Positions 1 to 8,207 of a stretch of 64,000 bases of DNA are shown piece by piece; the stretch's first letter is position 1, and each line of letters starts with the position of its first letter. Location of the stretch: contig CBDAPZ010000001.1 of assembly GCA_965198855.1 (NCBI GenBank), positions 2,294,001-2,358,000 of the forward strand, in the 5' to 3' direction. The notes under the pieces are model-generated. The model had not been told where the DNA came from and ran no database searches. It saw only the letters and a program-made list of their open reading frames with translations. The DNA is from BOG-908 sp965198855. Lineage in GTDB: Bacteria; Pseudomonadota; Alphaproteobacteria; Acetobacterales; Acetobacteraceae. A program made the translations under genes and the position numbers.

Positions 1-564
1 CGCGTCGTAGAGCGTGCCGGCGCTGACGGCGCGTACGGTGCCGACATGGTCGGTGGAGCGCGCACCCCCAGCGGTACCGATCGAGAGGATCAGGCTGGGC
101 GACACATCGGCGATCAGCAGCTTGACCAGGGCTTCGAGGAAGCTGGCGCCGGGATAGTCGAGATGGGTGTTGGATTTGAACAGCAGCACGGCGCGGCCAT
201 TGATCTCAACCAGGCGATAGCTGCCCCATTCCGTCCAAGTCGAGGGGGCGCCCGACGGCAGGTCCTTCTTATAGGTCTGCCAACCGGTCCAGTTGCTTTT
301 CTTCCTGGCGCTGTAAGGCATCGTGGTGCTGCCGCTGCAGAACACCTGCTCCATGGCGGCCCATTCGGCTTCCGCCCAGGTGATCACTATGGCGGTGGCC
401 TTGGGCAGAGCGCCCGATGGGGTTGCGGGCAGCGCGGGCGCAGATTGGCCGACGGCGGCATAGTCAACCACCGGCAGAGGCGGCGTGCTGGATATGGCGG
501 CCGGATATGGCGCCTCGGTGGCGTGTATGCCGAAGCGGAGATAGGGGTTGTGGGCGTTTTTCAT
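1..564 (-). CDS. Nucleoside-phosphorylase-like protein (5' part, truncated by window edge)
   Basis: The reverse strand is open from an ATG at 564 down to position 1 (188 codons, no stop), so the C-terminus lies outside the window. A Shine-Dalgarno GGAG lies about 8 bases upstream of this ATG. The N-terminal 40 residues are Pro/Ala-rich and look disordered. From about residue 55 the chain reads AIVITWAEAEWAAM, then later SLILSIGTAGGARSTDHVG, which resembles the phosphate/nucleoside-binding Gly-rich segment of the PNP/MTA-nucleosidase superfamily. Substrate cannot be told from this part. The superfamily call rests on one motif and the alternating strand pattern, so it is an inference. Confidence 0.6.
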   Translation of the reverse strand, partial: MKNAHNPYLRFGIHATEAPYPAAISSTPPLPVVDYAAVGQSAPALPATPSGALPKATAIVITWAEAEWAAMEQVFCSGSTTMPYSARKKSNWTGWQTYKKDLPSGAPSTWTEWGSYRLVEINGRAVLLFKSNTHLDYPGASFLEALVKLLIADVSPSLILSIGTAGGARSTDHVGTVRAVSAGTLYDA

Positions 565-583
565 GATCCATGCTCCAAGGAAG

Positions 584-708
584 GGAAGCAGTTCTTTTTT
601 AAGAAAAACTTAAAACTTTTGTTATCATGCGTGTGTGTGCCTGACAGAACCGCGACAGCGACCTAAAAGTCTTTTGCTTCTTTTCTTCAGAAAAGAAGGC
701 TTTCTTCT
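584..708. repeat. Family 1 AT-rich hairpin element, head-to-head pair (locus 1)
   Basis: The left unit (about 584-620, plus orientation) starts GGAAGCAGTTCTTTTTT but its hairpin is degenerate. The right unit (about 650-708, minus orientation) is intact, with the stem CTTCTTTTCTTCAGAAAAGAAG. Between them lies the conserved core CCGCGACAGCGAC. The right unit's outer edge abuts the stop codon of the minus-strand PLP-fold gene (TAA at 709-711). It may act as a transcription terminator, but the stem is A/U-rich rather than G/C-rich. Confidence 0.85.
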
Positions 709-2459
709 TTACTGGCTCAAGAGACTACGCAATTTTTCTACCACGACCGACAGCTTCTCCGCCTGCGTCTCCCCCTCCACCACCTGCGCCGCACTGATCG
801 CCAACCGTAGCCCGCCCAGAGCAGGCGTGCCGAGTTCGACCGGCTGGCCGATCTGGCAAGGTGCGGAGCCTTCCGCGAGCGCTTCGTAATAACCACGCAG
901 CCGGCCGGGGGTCATCCAGCTTTCGCCGTCGCGTACGGCGAAGGTGTAGACGCTGCGACAATCCGACCAGCCCATGCCGGGCGGACGCGGTGCGTCGATC
1001 AGGTTGAAACGTTTTTCGGTGGAAAGAGCCGATTGCATGGCGTGGCCGATGCGCGTGAGGCGAATGCGTATTTCTTTCGGGGATACCTGCGAGAAAGCCT
1101 GCATCTCGTGCAGGGCGGCGGTCCAGCGCAGGACGAGGCCGGGACATCGGCGGGAGCCAAAGCCGCCTTGCAGCCTGGCATAGGCTGCGAGGCCGGCAGG
1201 GAGACGGCCGGCCTGGGTGATGCGCTGCAGGCGCGCGCGCGGGAACAGCACGGCGCCGCAGAAGCCCGGGGCGGCGAAGAATTTCGAGCCGGTGAGCAGG
1301 ACCGGAAAGCCTTGCGCCAGATACCAGCGTATCATTTCCGGCTCGATACGGGCTTGGCAGGCGTCAATCACGATATCCAGGCGATCGCCGAACCGGGCCG
1401 AGAGGCGGCGGCAGCAGGCACGGTCGGGCGCTGTGAGGCCGGTCTTGGAACCGTCCATGGCGTGCAGGACGACCTGGCCTTCGGCGGTTCCGGAGCGGAT
1501 GGCCGATTCGCAATCGGCTTCGATGTCGGCGCTGAGGCGTGGGGCGCCATCGTTGGTGCGAAGGAAGATGGTGACTAGCCGCGGGCCGGTGGGCAGGCCG
1601 TCGATCGGCTGGCCCTTGAACACGGCGTTGCCGCTGGGGGAGCAGGAGGCGAAGTGCTGCCCCTGGACCGCGTTCGGAACGCCGCTGCCGGTTTCCGAGG
1701 GGCTGACGAGGATGCTGGTGAGGAGACGGCCGGGCTGCTCGGCGGCCAGCAGGCCGGTGACCACCAGGGCGGCATCGGTGCCCGAGGCGGCAAGGACGGC
1801 TTCGGCAAGATCCTCGACGCCAAAATGGCGCAGCAGGGCTGAGCCGATGGCTTCTGAGGCTTCGGCCAGGGCGGTTGCGGGCGACGTGGCGAGCGAGGCG
1901 GCGACAAGGGCGCGGCGGGCGGATTCGGCCGCCGCAAAGGCGCCTGGCGAAAGGCTCGAGGCGGTGCAGGAGCCGAAACTGATCACGTCGGGGCGCGGCG
2001 CGGGCGCACAGCCGTATTTGTTGAGGCCGGTCTGAGGCGAGAGGGTGAGGCGATCGTCGCCACCGGAGACGAGAAGATGCTCTGCGGGGCCGGCAACGGG
2101 CCAGAGTGCCTCGGCGACTGCCAGGGCACGCTCGCGGTCGGAGCGAACATGTGGACGCTGGCCGGGCTCGAGGATGTCGAGGCTGCTTCGAGGTCGCCGC
2201 GGCGAGGACGGGAGGCCGACAAGGCTGCGAGGATTTCCACCATGTCGGGAGACGGCACATCGCGCTCCGGGTGCAGGAGCATCATCCGGCCGGCGGCATG
2301 GGCAGCCAAAAGGCTGGCAGCCTGGCCGAGGCCCGGCAGCTTACCAAGCCAGTCACGTTCCTCGCGATAATGGCGCAATGCGGAGGATTCGTGATAGGGT
2401 GCATGGGAGGATATGGCATGCTGCAACGGGGCTAGCCCATCCAGCTCATGCGGCTGCAT
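709..2459 (-). CDS. PLP-dependent-transferase-fold protein with apparent frameshift near 2180-2215
   Basis: Two frames must be joined to give one protein. The N-terminal frame starts at ATG 2459, preceded by GAGG at good spacing, and reads sensibly for about 85 residues. Coding sense then continues in another frame (DILEPGQRPHVRSDRER, then a main body ending at 709). The switch lies close to the GC palindrome TCGCCGCGGCGA at 2194-2205 and needs one missing base, so it may be a sequencing error or a true disruption. The main body contains LLTGSKFFAAPGFCGAVLF, resembling the PLP-lysine loop of fold-type I enzymes, and an upstream DIVIDACQ strand. The substrate is unknown. If only the intact frame is translated, it begins at GTG 1986 and lacks the N-terminal domain. 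It follows the small membrane-protein gene on the same strand and ends at a repeat element. Confidence 0.6.
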
Positions 2460-2491
2460 TTACCTCGCCCCAGAACGTCGAGCGTCGACGC

Positions 2492-2674
2492 TCATTGGCT
2501 CTGGCCGCAATTCTGGCGGCCGCTCGAAACACAATCTTGTAAGGCCGAGGCTGCGCCGAGGGTGTGGACCAACCAGAGGCCGCCTCCGAGCAACAGGGCG
2601 ATCGCCACGACAGCCGCGATCTTGCCGCGTGCATTGTCCTGCGGTTCGTCCGGCGGCGGTGTTTCCAAACTCAC
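2492..2674 (-). CDS. Small single-pass membrane protein, function unknown
   Basis: This 60-residue protein has an acidic Pro-rich N-terminus, one transmembrane helix at about residues 18-40 (KIAAVVAIALLLGGGLWLV), and a short C-terminus with two cysteines (QDCVSSGRQNCGQ). The C-terminal pattern QDCVxSGRxNC is one I associate with small hypothetical proteins of Alphaproteobacteria. The GTG at 2674 sits very close to a GGGAG, so a TTG at 2668 (better spacing) is an alternative start. It lies 32 bases upstream of the PLP-fold gene and is probably cotranscribed with it. No function can be assigned. Confidence 0.6.
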   Translation of the reverse strand: MSLETPPPDEPQDNARGKIAAVVAIALLLGGGLWLVHTLGAASALQDCVSSGRQNCGQSQ

Positions 2675-2735
2675 GACTCCCTGCAGGCTCGGAAGCAGGT
2701 TTTGTCACCTGCCCCCGTCGCATGCAATTGGGCAA

Positions 2736-3092
2736 TCAGTGATGGAAGCCGGCTGCGTTGCCGACGCCGCCATGGCTGCCGAGGCTGCCGCCACGGAAAC
2801 CGCCGCCGCCGAAGCCGCGGCCGCCATAGCCGCCACGATAACCGCCAAAGCCACCGCGCCAGCCGCCGCCACCATAGTAGCCGCGGCCGTAACCGAACCC
2901 GTAACCAGGGTAGCCGTAGCCCCAGCCGCCAAACCCGATCCCGGTGCCGATATAGCCTGGGTAGCCGTAGCCATAACTGCCGTAATAGCTGCCATACGGG
3001 CCATAGCCGGGATAGGCGTAGCAGCCGCCGAGTGTGGTTGCGGCCAGCAGGGCTATCGGAAGCGCTGCTCGTCGCAGAATGCTTTTGAACAT
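2736..3092 (-). CDS. Gly/Tyr-rich predicted lipoprotein
   Basis: The 118-residue product has a signal peptide (MFKSILRRAALPIALLAATT) ending in a lipobox LGGC, so it should be lipidated and exported. The remainder is almost wholly Gly, Tyr, Phe and Arg in YGYPGYG and GGYRGG repeats, and ends in AAGFHH. The start at 3092 is chosen over a TTG at 3113 because AGGAG lies 7 bases upstream. Such low-complexity lipoproteins are common in acetic-acid bacteria and have no defined function. The gene is divergent from the FecR-domain gene, and the 257-bp gap between them must hold both promoters. Identity beyond 'Gly-rich lipoprotein' cannot be supported. Confidence 0.75.
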   Translation of the reverse strand: MFKSILRRAALPIALLAATTLGGCYAYPGYGPYGSYYGSYGYGYPGYIGTGIGFGGWGYGYPGYGFGYGRGYYGGGGWRGGFGGYRGGYGGRGFGGGGFRGGSLGSHGGVGNAAGFHH

Positions 3093-3349
3093 GAAATGTC
3101 TCCTCTCTGCCAATCGGGCTGGCCGAGTTCTGATGGATAATTAGGGCATCAACGCGGCAAATCAGGATGCGTCGCGATCCGTCACACTATGTCACGCCTC
3201 GATAAACCCGCTGCATGACCGAGCGTTACGGCGTGTGTCTCGATTTCGCCTTGTTCTGTGAACCTTTTTGCCATTTTCGACTGGTTATTGAAGGTGAGGC
3301 TAGAACGCCCGCCTTTCAGCATAAACTTTACGTAAGGAGTTTTCTCGGT

Positions 3350-5821
3350 ATGCGTGCATTCCCACGGCAACGATCCACCACGGTGATGCGCGTCGCCTTC
3401 TGGTTGGCTACCACGAGCCTGTCGTTCAACACCGCGCTGCCAGCTCTCGCCCAGCCAGCACCGCCGGCGGGCACCGATCTGGCGGGACAGGAAAATACCG
3501 ACCCGCCGCCGGTCGCCGGCAGCCTGGCGGCACTTTCCGGCAATGTGTCCTTCCACGCGAATGGCGAGACGAGCTGGTCTGCCGCCACGCTGAACTATCC
3601 GGTCACCAATGGCGAAGGGTTCTGGACCGAGCCGCATGGCGCAGCGACCATCGATATCGCCGACGACAAGGTGGTGTTGGACGAATCTACCGAGTTCGAT
3701 GTGGTGGCACTGGACCAGAGCCAGTTCAGCTCCACGCTGGCGCAGGGTGCCATCTTCATACAGCTCAATAGCCTGGCGCAGGGCCAGACGCTGAGCGTGA
3801 ACACGCCGCGCGGCACTGTGACCATAAAGCAGACCGGCCGCTACGAGATCGTCGCCGGCGACACCAGCGATGCGACGCTGGTGACGGTGGTGGAAGGGGC
3901 CGCGCATATTTCGGCCACCGGCATGGACCTCGATATCGGCCCGCAGCAGACCGCAAATATCGGTGGCAGCGATACGTTCCAGGGAACCGTCGGAGCCATA
4001 CAACAGGATGGTTTCCTGCAGGCACAGCTCAACGTGGTGACGACCCGGGTGACGGCCACCGTGCCGCGGCAGGTGCAGTACATGACGGGCGGGGCGGAGC
4101 TTTCCAATTACGGCAGCTACACGCAGACGCAGCAATACGGCCAAGTCTGGTATCCGCGCGACGTGGCACGTGACTGGGCGCCGTATCGCGACGGGCATTG
4201 GGCCTATGTGCAGCCCTGGGGTTGGACCTGGGTGGATAATGCGCGCTGGGGGTTCGCGCCGTTCCATTATGGCCGTTGGGTGCAGGTGGATGATCGCTGG
4301 GGCTGGGTCGCAGGCGGCGGCGGGGAAGATGCGGGCGCCTATGGCGGCGGCGATTATGGCAGCGGGGGCGGATACCAGTATCCGGTGTATTCGCCGGCGC
4401 TGGTGAGCTTCGTCGGCGTTGCGGCGGGCGTGGGCATCGGGATTTCGATCGGTGCGGGGGATTATGCGCCGGCCTGGGTGCCGCTTGGGCCGCGTGAGCC
4501 ATATTACCCCTGGTATCACGTGCGTAACGACTATTTCGACCGGATGAACCGGCCATACGGCGTGCCCCGCGACGTGATCGAGCGTGGGCCGAGCTACTAC
4601 AACAACGTGCATAACACGACGATCATCAACAACACGAACATCCGCCAGACCTTCATCAACCAGCGTGCAGCGACGGTGATTCCGGCGGCCGATTTTGCAC
4701 GTGGCGACGGGGTGATGCGCGCCGGGCGGCCGCTGCCGGCACAGGCTTTTGCCACTGCGCGCCCGCTGACGGGGCGGTTGCCCGTGCGGCCGACAGCGTT
4801 CACGCCAAACCTGGCTCCCGAGGCGGCGCGACGCTTCAACGTGCCGGTGCAGGAGCATCCGGTGGGCCGGGCGACGACCGGGCCGCGGATCGTTCAGGCG
4901 GCACCTGGCGCACGTGCGGTGCCGGAACTTCGCCGCGCGGTATTGCCACAGAACATCCATGCCGTGCCTGCCAATCAGGTCAGAGGGGCGCCCGGCGAGG
5001 TGAAGGGCAATGAAGCGGCGGGGCGGCCCGGCATGCCTGGAGCGCCGAATGCCGAGCGGCCGGGTGTCGGGCCGCAAGCACAGCATGGTTTGCCGACTTT
5101 GCGTGCGCCTGGGGCCCGGCCCGAAATCTCGCCGGGCCATCCAGGTGAAGTTGCTCGTCCCGGCGAAGCGGCTCGTCCCGGCGAAGCGGCTCGTCCCGGC
5201 GAAGCGGCTCGTCCGGGCGAGATCGCCCGTCCTGGTGAAGTTGGCCGTGCTGGTGGCCAGGCGGTACCTGGCGTGCATGCGCCGGCTGTTGCAGGGCGGC
5301 CGGAATTGCGTGCGCCGGGCGCTCTACCTCCCGGCCGAGACGCACGGCCCGGCGTGCCGGGTGCAGCTGAGGCGCGCCCCGGAGAGGTGAGACCCGGTGA
5401 AGTGGGTCGGCCGACAGCGCCTGCGGCACCGCGGGCACCTGGTGCGCCACATGTCGAGGTGCCGCATGAGGCGGTGCGGCCGGAAGCGCCGCATCAAGCG
5501 GCACCACGCCCCGTGGAGCATGCGGCACCGCGGGCAGAAGCACCACGCGTTGAGGCGCCGCGTCCGGCGCCCCATGTGGAGGCACCGCGTGCTGAGGCAC
5601 CTCGTGCTGCGCCGCGGGCGGAGGCTCCGCGTCCCGCACCAAGGGCTGAGGCGCCGCGCCCTGCGCCGCGGACAGAGGCTCCTCGTCCGGCCCCGCGCCC
5701 GGAACCACCGCGTCCGGCACCGCACGCAGAGGCGCCGAGGCCTGCGCCGCATGCCGAAGCGCCGCGTGCACCCGCACCGCATCCGGAACCGCACAAGGAC
5801 GATAAGCACCCGCACCGGTAG
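3350..5821 (+). CDS. FecR-domain, DUF6600-like exported surface protein with repetitive Pro/Ala/Arg tail
   Basis: The 823-residue exported protein starts at ATG 3350, with AAGGAG 10 bases upstream; an upstream in-frame ATG at 3215 would add a nonsense-looking 45 residues. A signal peptide ends near ALPALAQ. Residues of about 60-200 resemble a FecR domain (FWTEPHGAATIDIADDKVVLD, then TPRGTVTIKQTGRYEIV). Residues 265-350 carry Trp-rich repeats (YRDGHWAYVQPWGWTWVDNA), typical of DUF6600 proteins. From about 540 the chain is low complexity: first six RPGEA-type hexapeptides, then EAPRPAPR repeats, ending HKDDKHPHR. The tail suggests a long disordered cell-surface or periplasmic region. A long opposite-strand frame exists only because of codon bias. 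Function is unknown, but a FecR-like fold suggests envelope sensing or structural use. Confidence 0.8.
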   Translation: MRAFPRQRSTTVMRVAFWLATTSLSFNTALPALAQPAPPAGTDLAGQENTDPPPVAGSLAALSGNVSFHANGETSWSAATLNYPVTNGEGFWTEPHGAATIDIADDKVVLDESTEFDVVALDQSQFSSTLAQGAIFIQLNSLAQGQTLSVNTPRGTVTIKQTGRYEIVAGDTSDATLVTVVEGAAHISATGMDLDIGPQQTANIGGSDTFQGTVGAIQQDGFLQAQLNVVTTRVTATVPRQVQYMTGGAELSNYGSYTQTQQYGQVWYPRDVARDWAPYRDGHWAYVQPWGWTWVDNARWGFAPFHYGRWVQVDDRWGWVAGGGGEDAGAYGGGDYGSGGGYQYPVYSPALVSFVGVAAGVGIGISIGAGDYAPAWVPLGPREPYYPWYHVRNDYFDRMNRPYGVPRDVIERGPSYYNNVHNTTIINNTNIRQTFINQRAATVIPAADFARGDGVMRAGRPLPAQAFATARPLTGRLPVRPTAFTPNLAPEAARRFNVPVQEHPVGRATTGPRIVQAAPGARAVPELRRAVLPQNIHAVPANQVRGAPGEVKGNEAAGRPGMPGAPNAERPGVGPQAQHGLPTLRAPGARPEISPGHPGEVARPGEAARPGEAARPGEAARPGEIARPGEVGRAGGQAVPGVHAPAVAGRPELRAPGALPPGRDARPGVPGAAEARPGEVRPGEVGRPTAPAAPRAPGAPHVEVPHEAVRPEAPHQAAPRPVEHAAPRAEAPRVEAPRPAPHVEAPRAEAPRAAPRAEAPRPAPRAEAPRPAPRTEAPRPAPRPEPPRPAPHAEAPRPAPHAEAPRAPAPHPEPHKDDKHPHR
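5141..5248 (+). repeat. Six 18-bp tandem repeats inside the FecR-domain gene
   Basis: Six consecutive 18-base units run from 5141. The three central copies are identical (CCCGGCGAAGCGGCTCGT) and the outer ones diverge. They encode the hexapeptide PGE(A/V/I)(A/G)R in frame. Identical central copies suggest recent slippage or unequal recombination, so copy number is likely to vary between strains. Confidence 0.9.
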
Positions 5822-5842
5822 CGGGATAGGTGCCGAGAGATG

Positions 5843-5866
5843 TCGCCCGGGCTTAGCCCCGGGCGA
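5843..5866. terminator. Stem-loop between convergent genes, candidate bidirectional terminator
   Basis: A perfect 9-bp stem (TCGCCCGGG / CCCGGGCGA) closes a 6-base loop between the FecR-domain gene (stop 5821) and the convergent response-regulator gene. The loop contains the regulator's TAA stop (5853-5855). No U-tract follows on either strand, so the terminator call rests on position and stem stability. Confidence 0.45.
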
Positions 5867-6224
5867 TCATCTTGCGAGCGGCGGCACAGATTTCCGACGG
5901 CAGGTAGGGTTTGCCGATGACGATCTCTCTGGCGGGATCGGCGATGGTAATGCGATCCGGACGGCCGGTCATGTAGATGATCGGCAGGATGGCGTTCTCG
6001 ACCCGCACGGCTTTGACCAGGTCTTCACCGTCCAGGCCGCCAGAGAGCTGCATATCGGTCATCAGCAGGCAGATGGACGGGTCGGCGCGGAGCTGGACGA
6101 GGGCGGCCTCGCCGCTATCGGCCTCGAGTACCACGTAGCCTTCCATTTCGAGCGATTCAGTAAGGGTCATGCGTATGAGGAAATCGTCCTCGACGACGAG
6201 AACCCGCTTTTTGTCCATGTCCAT
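5853..6224 (-). CDS. Single-domain (receiver-only) response regulator
   Basis: This 123-residue CheY-like protein consists only of a receiver domain. The acidic pair is seen in VLVVEDDFLIR (residues about 8-18), the phosphorylated Asp in LLMTDMQLSGG (about 57), the switch Thr in IIYMTGRPD (about 87), and the conserved Lys in IVIGKPYLPSEI (about 105). No output domain is present, so it probably relays phosphate or acts by protein contact. Two ATGs (6224, 6218) are possible starts; GGAGATAGG upstream fits either. No histidine kinase gene is adjacent, so its partner is elsewhere in the genome. Confidence 0.88.
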   Translation of the reverse strand: MDMDKKRVLVVEDDFLIRMTLTESLEMEGYVVLEADSGEAALVQLRADPSICLLMTDMQLSGGLDGEDLVKAVRVENAILPIIYMTGRPDRITIADPAREIVIGKPYLPSEICAAARKMIARG

Positions 6225-6350
6225 CCTATCTCCGACCGCTGCCAGGCCGGCGTCGCGGGCACGTCTTGCGGCTATTAGGCCGCAATAGAAGCGGTTTGGT
6301 AGGGGCGAGAGGTAATTTGGCGTGTGGCGACGGCGTGGAGGCGGCGGGCA

Positions 6351-7574
6351 TCAACGTAAGCTTTCGCAGAACGTGGCGAGGCGCTTGCAGGCGTTATCGA
6401 GATTTAGGTCGCTCGCCGCGGTGCTGATACGCAGATGCGGGCTTTTGCCGAAAGCCGCGCCGTGCACTGTGGCGACGCCGGTTTCTTCCAGCAGGGCAGT
6501 GCAGAAACTGGCGTCATCGTCGATGCGGGTGCCCGCATGGGTGGTGCGACCGAGCAGGCCCGCGATGCTGGGATAGAGATAGAAGGCGCCTTGCGGGGCG
6601 TGGCAATGGATGCCGTCGATGGCGTTCAGCGCTGCAGCGACGCGGCGGGAGCGTGCGGCGTAGGCGATGCGCATTTCGGCTACCAGGTCCTGCGGGCCTT
6701 CGAGCGCTGCGGTGGCGGCGGCCTGGGCGATGGGGGAGACGCCGCCAGTGGATTGGCCCTGCACCTTGGCCATTGCCTGGATCAGGCGGCGCGGGCCGCC
6801 GGCGAAGCCGACCCGCCAGCCGGTCATGGCATAGGTTTTCGAGACGCCGCCGATGGTGAGGACGCGGTCTGCGAGGTCGGGGGCGATGGCGGCCAGAGTG
6901 GGGTTTTTCGAGCCGTCATGGATCAGGTGCTCGTACATATCGTCCGACATGACCCAGATCTTGGTGGGCGCGTTGCGCAGGATCTCGGCGATGGCGTGCA
7001 GATGGTGTTCGGGGCAGACGGCGCCGGAGGGATTGTTGGGGAAGTTGAGCACGAGCCATTTGGTGCGCGGGGTGATGGCGCGGGCGATGTCCTGCGGCGA
7101 GGGCAGGAAGTTTTCGGATTCGGGGCAGTCGATGAAGATAGGCGTGGCGCCGGCCATTTGGGCGATCAGAGGGTAGGCATTCCAGTACGGGGCGGGAATA
7201 ATGATTTCGTCGCCGGCGTCGAGCGTGGCGGTAAGCGCGTCGTAGATGATCTGCCGAGCGCCGTTACCGACGAGGATCTCTTCGGGCGTGAACTCGAGGC
7301 TCGAGTCGCGGAGGAATTTGGCTTCGATGGCGGATTTGAGCGCGGGGGTGCCGCCGATGGCCGGGTATTTGGTCTCTCCGCGGAGGGCTGCTTCGTGGGC
7401 GGCTTCGATGGCGTGGTGGGGGGTGGCAAAATCGGGGTCGCCGAGGGTGAGCGAGATGATGTCGCGGCCTTCTGCGCGGAGCGCGCGGGCGCGGGCGGCG
7501 GCGGCCATGGTTGCGGCTTGCGGGATGGCAGCCTGGCGGGCGGAGAGAGCGGGCTCGCTTGGAAGTACCGTCAA
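6351..7574 (-). CDS. Class I/II PLP-dependent aminotransferase (aspartate-aminotransferase family)
   Basis: The 407-residue protein follows the fold-type I pattern: LGDPDFATP near the N-terminus, NFPNNPSGAV (substrate-side Asn), SDDMYEHL (Asp contacting PLP), GGVSKTYAMTGWRVGF (Schiff-base Lys and phosphate-binding Arg) and a C-terminal HLRIST carrying the carboxylate-binding Arg. It is clearly paralogous to the aminotransferase at 8208-9407. Its TTG start overlaps the TGA of the upstream Uma2 gene (TTGA), implying translational coupling. Within the family, aspartate, aromatic amino acids or prephenate are usual substrates, and which applies here cannot be told. The paralogue may give a different specificity. 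Confidence 0.88.
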   Translation of the reverse strand: MTVLPSEPALSARQAAIPQAATMAAAARARALRAEGRDIISLTLGDPDFATPHHAIEAAHEAALRGETKYPAIGGTPALKSAIEAKFLRDSSLEFTPEEILVGNGARQIIYDALTATLDAGDEIIIPAPYWNAYPLIAQMAGATPIFIDCPESENFLPSPQDIARAITPRTKWLVLNFPNNPSGAVCPEHHLHAIAEILRNAPTKIWVMSDDMYEHLIHDGSKNPTLAAIAPDLADRVLTIGGVSKTYAMTGWRVGFAGGPRRLIQAMAKVQGQSTGGVSPIAQAAATAALEGPQDLVAEMRIAYAARSRRVAAALNAIDGIHCHAPQGAFYLYPSIAGLLGRTTHAGTRIDDDASFCTALLEETGVATVHGAAFGKSPHLRISTAASDLNLDNACKRLATFCESLR

Positions 7575-8143
7575 ACGGAGTGGCTTCCAGTAGCCAGGTT
7601 TTTGCGATCGAGGCCTTCATAGCGCTCCGACAACATCACTTCGATGCCGGTCTCGGGCATGCGCAGGCAGGAATCTGGATGAAGGATATGGCCGATCCAG
7701 TCGCCGCCGCTACGTTCGAACTGCAGGCCGGCAATGGCATCCTGTTCGAGAATGACATCGCGTTGCACCGAGGCTGTGGCTTCGTATTCGCGGTTCTTGG
7801 CGCCGACATCGGTGCGTGCTGTGCTCTCGCTCAAGACTTCAAAGATGACGTTGGGATCGGTCACTATATGCGCGTTTGGTGCCACAGGTGTGCACACCAC
7901 GATGCCGTCCGGGTAAGGGATGCTGCCAGCCACTGCGATCTTGAGGTCACTACCGTAAAATCGGGGTTTTCCCCTCAGCCTGCTGCCGATGGCGATTGCG
8001 AGGTTGCCTTGGATAAGTGCGTGCGCCGCGGTTCCGCCGGCCATTGCGATGGTCGCGGTGCCGTCGAACACATGTTTTACTTCCTGGGCGGTTTCCCAGG
8101 CCAGAAAGGACTCCAGGTCCAAAGCTTGAACCGCCGTACTCAC
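7571..8143 (-). CDS. Uma2-family (DUF820) restriction-endonuclease-fold protein
   Basis: This 190-residue protein has the Uma2 pattern: LESFLAWETAQEVKHVFDG at the N-terminus, then YGSDLKIAV, YPDGIVVCTP and IFEVLSEST. The P-D...(D/E)-x-(K/V/L) arrangement resembles the PD-(D/E)XK nuclease core, with Asp in YPDG and Glu in FEVLS. The family is widespread and usually annotated as putative endonuclease; its biological role is unsettled. It begins with GTG at 8143, about 11 bases after a GGAG, and its TGA overlaps the TTG of the next aminotransferase gene. Its place between two aminotransferase paralogues suggests insertion after a tandem duplication. Confidence 0.85.
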   Translation of the reverse strand: MSTAVQALDLESFLAWETAQEVKHVFDGTATIAMAGGTAAHALIQGNLAIAIGSRLRGKPRFYGSDLKIAVAGSIPYPDGIVVCTPVAPNAHIVTDPNVIFEVLSESTARTDVGAKNREYEATASVQRDVILEQDAIAGLQFERSGGDWIGHILHPDSCLRMPETGIEVMLSERYEGLDRKNLATGSHSV

Positions 8144-8155
8144 CGCATCAACGCT

Positions 8156-8207
8156 CCCAAAAACGGCGGGGGGTCCGGGGGGCAGGCTTCTGCTCCCCCA
8201 GTCTTCC
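8156..8207 (-). repeat. Family 2 G5/C6 hairpin element (copy 1), candidate terminator
   Basis: Read on the minus strand, the aatA-like stop TAA is followed at once by GGAAGACTGGGGGAGC, a short loop, CTGCCCCCCGGACCCCCC, then GCCGTTTTT. The G5/C6 stem followed by a T5 run makes this the best terminator candidate among the four family 2 copies. It shares the GGAAG leader with family 1. Confidence 0.75.

Noticed and set aside
46..666. 206-codon plus-strand frame at the left edge
   Set aside because: The minus strand reads as a protein with a ribosome site and a nucleoside-phosphorylase motif; the plus frame runs into a repeat element.
5141..5248. CRISPR-like tandem repeats
   Set aside because: The 18-bp units are contiguous without spacers and are in frame within a protein gene.
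3182..5278. 698-codon open frame on the minus strand opposite the FecR-domain gene
   Set aside because: The plus-strand protein has a signal peptide, FecR and DUF6600 motifs and a good ribosome site. The minus frame is His/Arg-rich nonsense caused by GC-biased third positions.
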